Shown: positions 7,217 through 10,743 of the stretch, one piece after another
Layout of the letters: the number at the start of each line of letters is the position of its first letter
Position numbering within the stretch: the stretch's first letter is position 1
Assembly (NCBI GenBank): GCA_029775955.1
Contig: JARVJW010000055.1
Coordinates: 1-10,743 of the forward strand
DNA from: Nitrososphaeria archaeon
GTDB lineage: Archaea; Thermoproteota; Nitrososphaeria; Conexivisphaerales; UBA164
Length of the DNA: 10,743 bases
Reading direction: 5' to 3'
Position numbers and translations under genes: made by a program
The notes under the pieces: generated by a model
What the model was told of the DNA's origin: nothing
Database searches by the model: none
Seen by the model: the letters and a program-made list of their open reading frames with translations, nothing else

Positions 7217-8455
7217 TTAAACCAGTCTTTGACCATAGTCAACACCAAGCATTTTGTCCAGATTAGCTTTAACTGATGAAATAAATGACTGTGTATCTAC
7301 AATGGCGTTCACGGGTTTCTCTGCCACATTGGCCACATCCTGAGTCATTATCCTGTCCCTTTCAATTGTAACCTTGACTGCATCCTCGAGCTTAAGGGCA
7401 AAATTGTACAGCTCTTGATTATTATCCAACTTTGCCCTTCTTTCTAGGCCCCTTGTCCATGCAAATATTATTGCCGTTGGATTTGTTGAAACTTTTTCAC
7501 CATTAAGATACCTATAATAGTGCCGCTGCACTGTGCCGTGTGCTGCTTCAGACTCGTAATACCCTTCGGGCGACATCAGCTCTGATGTCATCAGTGCTAG
7601 AGTTCCAACATACGCTGTTGAAATCAGGTCAGATATTATGTCACCCTCATAGTTTTTGCATGCCCATACAAATCCCCCTTCAGACCTTACAGACCTAGCA
7701 AGCGCATCGTCAATTAGAAAGTAATTATAATGAATGTTTGAGTCACTAAATTTCTGCTTGAATTCATTCTCAAATGTTTCCTGGAATATTTGCTTGAACC
7801 TTGCGTCATAAACTTTAGATATTGTGTCCTTCGTGGCAAACCATAGGTCCAGATGATACATCAGCGCATAATTGAATGAAGCCCGCGCAAACCCGTAAAT
7901 TGAACTGTCTATATTATATTTGGCTTCTATTACACCGGCTCCTTTAAGAGCAGGCAGCTTGACCGATTTTTGCACAGTTCCATGTCTGAATAATATCTCA
8001 GCTTCCCCTTCAGTATCAAACCTCAATGATGCTGCATCATATATATCACCAAAGGCATGCCTGGCAATGACTATTGGCTTTTTCCAGAACCTGACAGCAG
8101 GCTTAACATTATTCAAGACTATTGGTGCCCTGAATATGGTTCCATCAAGTACTTTCCTAATCGTTGCATTTGGGCTTGGCCACTCCTTTTTTAGGTTATA
8201 TTCCTTTACTCTCTCTGCATTTGGAGTTATTGTAGCACACTTGATGCCAACTCCCAGCCTCTTTATTGCCTCTGCTGACTGATAAGTTACCTGGTCGTTA
8301 GTGTCGTCCCTGTGTTTTATATGCAGGTCATAGTATTCAGTCTTCAGATCCACATAGGGGACAAGGAGGCTTTCCTTTACCCAGGCCCAGACCACCCTTG
8401 TCATTTCATCACCATCAATTTCCACTACTGCGTTATCCATTCTAATTTTATTCAT
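7217..8455 (-). CDS. icd: NADP-dependent isocitrate dehydrogenase, subfamily II (412 aa)
   Basis: Oxidative decarboxylation of isocitrate to 2-oxoglutarate in the TCA cycle, yielding NADPH in the cytoplasm. The protein resembles the homodimeric subfamily II (human IDH1-like) enzymes rather than the bacterial/archaeal subfamily I. Starting at ATG 8455 it has 412 residues, and the substrate residues fall at the same numbers as in human IDH1: Ser94, Arg100 (SPNATIR), Arg109 and Arg132 (ARHAFGD), with Tyr139. Lys209 (TKDT), the Asp pair in LIDDALARS (249-250) and Asp272 supply the other catalytic and metal ligands. AAHGTVQRH (304-312) is the NADP-binding loop. The frame is open for 20 more codons to an ATG at 8515, but a TATA-like box 28 bases before 8455 and the family length favour the shorter form; ATG 8440 is a further option. 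Divergent from cysS. Intact. Confidence 0.95.
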   Translation of the reverse strand: MNKIRMDNAVVEIDGDEMTRVVWAWVKESLLVPYVDLKTEYYDLHIKHRDDTNDQVTYQSAEAIKRLGVGIKCATITPNAERVKEYNLKKEWPSPNATIRKVLDGTIFRAPIVLNNVKPAVRFWKKPIVIARHAFGDIYDAASLRFDTEGEAEILFRHGTVQKSVKLPALKGAGVIEAKYNIDSSIYGFARASFNYALMYHLDLWFATKDTISKVYDARFKQIFQETFENEFKQKFSDSNIHYNYFLIDDALARSVRSEGGFVWACKNYEGDIISDLISTAYVGTLALMTSELMSPEGYYESEAAHGTVQRHYYRYLNGEKVSTNPTAIIFAWTRGLERRAKLDNNQELYNFALKLEDAVKVTIERDRIMTQDVANVAEKPVNAIVDTQSFISSVKANLDKMLGVDYGQRLV

Positions 8456-8476
8456 AATTAACGAGGTATTGGAATT

Positions 8477-8489
8477 CCTTAATTTAAGG
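8477..8489 (-). promoter_or_regulatory. TATA-like box of icd, within a perfect 6+6 palindrome
   Basis: CCTTAA-T-TTAAGG is a perfect inverted repeat around one central base. On the minus strand it is centred about 28 bases upstream of ATG 8455. It can serve as the TATA box and its symmetry would also suit a dimeric regulator. Which of these it does is not shown by the sequence. Confidence 0.45.
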
Positions 8490-8515
8490 TTGACTTTTAA
8501 GCGCTTCCCAGGCAT

Positions 8516-8533
8516 ACCTTAACTTTAAAAAAT
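8516..8533 (+). promoter_or_regulatory. TATA-like box of cysS
   Basis: ACCTTAACTTTAAAAAAT has its TTTAAAAAA core about 26 bases before the cysS ATG at 8554, as expected for a leaderless message. The upstream ACCTTAA heptamer also occurs, inverted, at the icd box (8484-8490). Confidence 0.45.
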
Positions 8534-8553
8534 AGCCACTTCTATTACACATT

Positions 8554-9948
8554 ATGGGGAATGTCTCTATCTATGACACATACACAAAAAGCAAAATTGA
8601 ACTGGACTCTGCCAAGGAAAATAACGTAACAATATACTCCTGTGGGGTAACTGTTTATGACCGAAGCCATATTGGTCATGCTAGAGTATTTATTGTATTT
8701 GACATACTTAGAAGAGTTCTTAAAAAAAATGGCTTCAGTGTAATTTATGCACAGAACTTTACGGATATAGATGACAAGATAATAGACAGGGCAGCAAAGG
8801 AGGGAGTAAATTATATGCAGGTCTCAAAAAAGTACATTGAGGAGTATTTCATAGATTCTGATTTGCTCAATATACGCAGGGCTGACATTTATCCACAGGC
8901 CACAGGGCATATAGATGAAATGGTCAAAATTATAAAACGCCTAGTGGAAACTGGATACGCATACAGGACCACCGATGGGATATACTATTCTGTTGATAAA
9001 TTTCCCAGGTACGGCATGCTTTCAGGAATCAAAAAAGAGGAACTGGTTGCAGGGGCTAGGGTTGGCATTAATGAAGATAAAAAAAATCCGCTGGACTTTG
9101 CACTGTGGAAATTTCACGATGACCCTCCATTTTTTGACACAGAAATAGGCCGGGGGAGGCCGGGTTGGCACATTGAGTGTTCTGCTATGATATGGAAAAA
9201 CCTTGGAAATACAATTACAATCCATGGGGGAGGTGAAGACCTTATATTTCCACATCATGAAAACGAAATAGCGCAAAGTGAGTCTTTTACGGGCAAACGG
9301 CTATCAAAAATATGGGTGCACGTTGGGCTTGTAAAAACTGGAGAGGAAAAAATGAGCAAGAGCCTTCATAACGTTTTTTATATTAGGGACTTCTTGAACA
9401 CTTATGGGCCAAACGTCCTAAGAGTGCTAATGGTTCAAACTCATTATAGAAGCCAGATAACTGTCAGTAAATACAGAATTTTAAAAGCTATTGAAACTTG
9501 GAAGATAATTGAAGAAGCTATATATAACTTGAAACATCCATTCAGCCTGAACGGCAGCGAACAGGATGCAGTTGACAGAATTAAACAGGAACTAAAGTTG
9601 GCGAATCGTGCTCTAGGACATGACCTAAATACTCCGGAAAGTTTAACGCATCTTCTTGCAGCTGCCAGGAGCATAAACAGGATGCAGGCATCTCTAAAGT
9701 TGAGTTATCAAATAGCTCATAACTTGGATTTATTAAATGAAATAACTGATTGCTTTGGCTTTAAGCTTCCTGAAATTTCAATGGATGAAGCTGATAAGGT
9801 AGAGAAACTTGTGGCAGAACGGGTAAGTCTCAGGTCTAACAAAAAATATTCAGAAGCTGACAAAATAAGGAAAAAATTATTAGATATGAAAATAAAACTG
9901 ATTGACGTAGGGGACAAAACTTATTGGAGGAAGGTTGAAATTATTTAG
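8554..9948 (+). CDS. cysS: Cysteinyl-tRNA synthetase (464 aa)
   Basis: Class I aminoacyl-tRNA synthetase that activates cysteine with ATP and loads tRNA-Cys. The Rossmann catalytic domain begins with YSCGVTVYDRSHIGHAR: Cys30 is a zinc ligand and HIGH is residues 39-42. FTDIDDKII follows (69-77). The remaining zinc ligands are Cys209 (GRPGWHIECS), His234 and Glu238 in HGGGEDLIFPHHENE, at the same positions as in E. coli CysRS. KMSKS is residues 266-270. The C-terminal helical anticodon-binding part includes the family end motif KKYSEADKIRKKL (429-441) and closes with TYWRK. Length is typical. The ATG at 8554 is supported by a TATA-like box 26 bases upstream and by alignment of the N-terminus. 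It diverges from icd, and its stop codon is only 16 bases from the end of a decayed IS607-type element facing it. Confidence 0.97.
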   Translation: MGNVSIYDTYTKSKIELDSAKENNVTIYSCGVTVYDRSHIGHARVFIVFDILRRVLKKNGFSVIYAQNFTDIDDKIIDRAAKEGVNYMQVSKKYIEEYFIDSDLLNIRRADIYPQATGHIDEMVKIIKRLVETGYAYRTTDGIYYSVDKFPRYGMLSGIKKEELVAGARVGINEDKKNPLDFALWKFHDDPPFFDTEIGRGRPGWHIECSAMIWKNLGNTITIHGGGEDLIFPHHENEIAQSESFTGKRLSKIWVHVGLVKTGEEKMSKSLHNVFYIRDFLNTYGPNVLRVLMVQTHYRSQITVSKYRILKAIETWKIIEEAIYNLKHPFSLNGSEQDAVDRIKQELKLANRALGHDLNTPESLTHLLAAARSINRMQASLKLSYQIAHNLDLLNEITDCFGFKLPEISMDEADKVEKLVAERVSLRSNKKYSEADKIRKKLLDMKIKLIDVGDKTYWRKVEII

Positions 9949-9964
9949 CCTTAGCAAACTGCCA

Positions 9965-10095
9965 TTTCTGAAAGGTTATAATTTCTTATAACCATCATTC
10001 GGAGCGTTGACCTTCTCAGTCAAGCCCGCTCCGGCCACTTTAGGCTCATGGCCGGTGTACAGGTATTCATCCTTCAAAGAAAGCAATCTGCACTC
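9965..10095 (-). ncRNA. Candidate TnpB guide (omega/re) RNA scaffold, copy B
   Basis: Read on the minus strand this copy keeps all three stems of copy A: CCGGCCA/TGGCCGG (10031-10037 with 10049-10055), GGAGCG/CGCTCC (10001-10006 with 10027-10032) and GGTTATAA/TTATAACC with a GAAA tetraloop (9974-9993). Stem 2 is longer than in copy A because TTGAC (10007-10011) pairs with GTCAA (10019-10023), leaving a 3-base bulge. It is therefore the better preserved scaffold although its tnpB is almost gone. A guide read past the element end (9964 downwards) would be TGGCAGTTTGCTAAGGCTAA, antisense to the end of cysS. The 5' limit and expression are unknown. Confidence 0.5.
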
Positions 10096-10272
10096 ACGGG
10101 TAGCCGCAGAGGCGCAGGCCACGCAGGGTTATGGCAAGTGAGGCCAGCCTGTCGTAGTCCACGCCACAGGTTTCGCATTTCGATATCCCCCAAGTTATCA
10201 CCACAGACAGGACACTCTGAAGTCCCTCTTGGGTTCACATAAACGGTCTTGAATGAGGACTTGTATTCAATC
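9965..10272 (-). repeat. Inverted-repeat arm B: TnpB 3' end and element right end
   Basis: This is the second copy of arm A in opposite orientation, 308 bases against 325. The terminal CAGAAA (complement at 9965-9970) is the last shared base run; the next bases are TGG here and CGG at arm A. Relative to arm A it lacks 3 bases in the GTSS region, 14 bases between the two zinc-ribbon Cys pairs and 6 bases in DRDR, and has 6 extra bases in stem 2. Confidence 0.88.
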
Positions 10273-10278
10273 GTTCTT
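9976..10278 (-). pseudogene. tnpB: TnpB C-terminal fragment (zinc ribbon region), frameshifted
   Basis: The minus strand begins with IEYKSSFKTVYVNPRGTSEC, then PVCGDN, which is the first half of the TnpB zinc ribbon. A 14-base deletion relative to the copy at 6516-6719 then shifts the frame, so the second Cys pair is out of frame, and a 6-base loss shortens DYDRDRLAS to DYDRLAS at the RuvC-III site. The tail DEYLYTGHEPKVAGAG continues as LTEKVNAPNDGYKKL to a TAA (complement at 9976-9978). The N-terminal three quarters of the gene is absent. It cannot encode a nuclease. It shares with the larger copy the out-of-frame junction after GLRLCGYP. Confidence 0.85.
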
Positions 10279-10306
10279 CTAGCCCCTTGATGAAACCCTT
10301 ACAGCT

Positions 10307-10430
10307 TTAAATCTTCTTTTTTTCAATTACCCTTTCAGGTATCGTACCTGTTGGAAAGCCTATACATTTTATCTTGCCCTGCTTATCCCAAATCCTCAAC
10401 GTGGTCAGGTGTAGTACGCTTATTGTACAA
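10307..10430 (-). pseudogene. tnpA: Remnant of IS607-type serine recombinase TnpA, N-terminal MerR-like DNA-binding part
   Basis: The minus strand reads LHLTTLRIWDKQGKIKCIGF then PTGTIPERVIEKKKI before a TAA at 10307-10309. This matches the start of IS607-family TnpA proteins, whose MerR-like helix-turn-helix runs TLRxWDKxGKIxxIRTPGGxRRYPESEI. Here the Arg cluster after the wing is degraded (GTIPERVIE in place of RRYPESEI-like residues). No catalytic serine recombinase domain follows, because the sequence passes directly toward the tnpB tail. No convincing start codon is present; a TTG lies at 10430. The open frame upstream of about 10430 does not look related. The family call rests on this one motif. 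Confidence 0.6.
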
Positions 10431-10579
10431 AGCTTTCTATAGTATATATTAATTATACTGGCTTGTGGCTCTGTAGAAATCCTCCGTATATATTTGACGT
10501 ATATGATGGATTTAGCTCGTAGGGAGGGAGGCAAGAATATTTTAGCTGACGGTCAACTTATTTTGTGAATCGGATTTGT

Positions 10580-10639
10580 TATCACCCTCTGATTAATCCC
10601 CTTTATGATAACAAACGAGAATAACGAAGAGGGCGATAA
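10580..10639. repeat. Imperfect inverted repeat around the start of the right-edge transposase
   Basis: TTATCACCCTC (10580-10590) is matched by GAGGGCGATAA (10629-10639), 10 of 11 positions complementary. The left arm also pairs with TGATAAC at 10607-10613. The repeat brackets the ATG at 10605, so it could mask the start in RNA or be a transposase binding site. Confidence 0.35.
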
Positions 10640-10743
10640 CGGTCTAAGGGAGAGCAGGTACATAAGGATGGTGAAGGCCATATTTCACGTGTGCAGGAGG
10701 CAGTGCATACCACTGTACTCCAGCAGGTACTCCAGGAGGGACT
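10605..10743 (+). CDS. Probable DDE transposase, N-terminal part, runs off right edge
   Basis: From ATG 10605 the frame is open to the window edge (46 codons). After a polar start (MITNENNEEGDNGLRESR) it reads YIRMVKAIFHVCRRQCIPLY and SSRYSRRD. This resembles the N-terminus of IS4/IS5-type transposases common in Thermoplasmatales and other archaea, where a KxYSRRDFT-like string precedes a helical DNA-binding region. No catalytic residue lies in the visible part, so the family is inferred from this short motif. Inverted repeats just upstream (GTTATCA/TGATAAC, 10579-10613) could belong to the element left end. Whether the gene is complete cannot be judged. Confidence 0.5.
   Translation, partial: MITNENNEEGDNGLRESRYIRMVKAIFHVCRRQCIPLYSSRYSRRD

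Larger units (their letters stand above)
9965..10430 (-). mobile_element. Internally deleted IS607-like element (tnpA head joined to tnpB tail)
   Basis: The minus strand carries, in order, a fragment like the N-terminus of an IS607 serine recombinase (10307-10430), about 30 unassigned bases, and the last part of tnpB with the element right end (9965-10278). In an intact IS607 element tnpA precedes tnpB in the same direction, so this looks like one element that lost most of tnpA and tnpB. The left end cannot be placed. An inverted repeat AGTATA/TATACT (10441-10459) and a CGTATAT direct repeat (10485-10491, 10498-10504) lie just beyond and could belong to it. Confidence 0.55.

Noticed and set aside
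10307..10534. 75-residue frame taken as a whole gene
   Set aside because: Only its last part (up to about 10430) resembles a protein family (IS607 TnpA head); the rest looks like random AT-rich sequence.
1..10743. CRISPR array, tRNA or rRNA gene
   Set aside because: No regularly spaced direct repeats and no cloverleaf or rRNA-like sequence were seen on either strand.

Overview
The window looks like archaeal chromosome. TATA-like boxes sit about 25-28 bases upstream of the start codons of the first genes of transcription units, which implies leaderless transcripts. The gene set (IS607/IS605-type TnpB remnants, an IS110 remnant, a compact ABC operon) fits an acidophilic euryarchaeon such as a member of the Thermoplasmatales or an associated ARMAN-type lineage. 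The exact lineage cannot be fixed from this sequence.

Layout from left to right. 1-789 (-) is the front part of a badly decayed tnpB that runs off the left edge. 982-3444 (-) is a tight three-gene unit: a small unknown protein, an ABC ATPase and a polytopic permease, with an 8-base overlap and a 2-base gap at the junctions. 3478-4644 (-) is an MFS permease with its own promoter. 4758-5604 (+) is a decayed IS110-family transposase. 5644-6842 (+) is a decayed TnpB element whose 3' end keeps strong RNA-like hairpins. 6843-7216 is an intergenic stretch with hairpins only. 7217-8455 (-) is icd (NADP isocitrate dehydrogenase, subfamily II) and 8554-9948 (+) is cysS; they diverge from a compact promoter region. 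9965-about 10430 (-) is a second, internally deleted relative of the TnpB element: a TnpB tail plus what looks like the N-terminal DNA-binding part of an IS607-type serine recombinase. 10605 to the right edge (+) is the start of a probable DDE transposase.

The intact genes fall into two groups. The three-gene ABC unit and the MFS protein form a membrane-transport block of unknown substrate. icd and cysS are housekeeping genes (TCA cycle/2-oxoglutarate and NADPH supply; charging of tRNA-Cys). Everything else is mobile-element debris.

The most notable structure is a pair of inverted copies of one TnpB 3' end (6518-6842 and 9965-10272) that bracket icd-cysS. Both copies keep three hairpins at the place where TnpB elements encode their guide (omega/re) RNA, although the protein genes are broken. 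The second copy ends 16 bases after the cysS stop codon, so a read-through guide from it would be antisense to the cysS 3' end.
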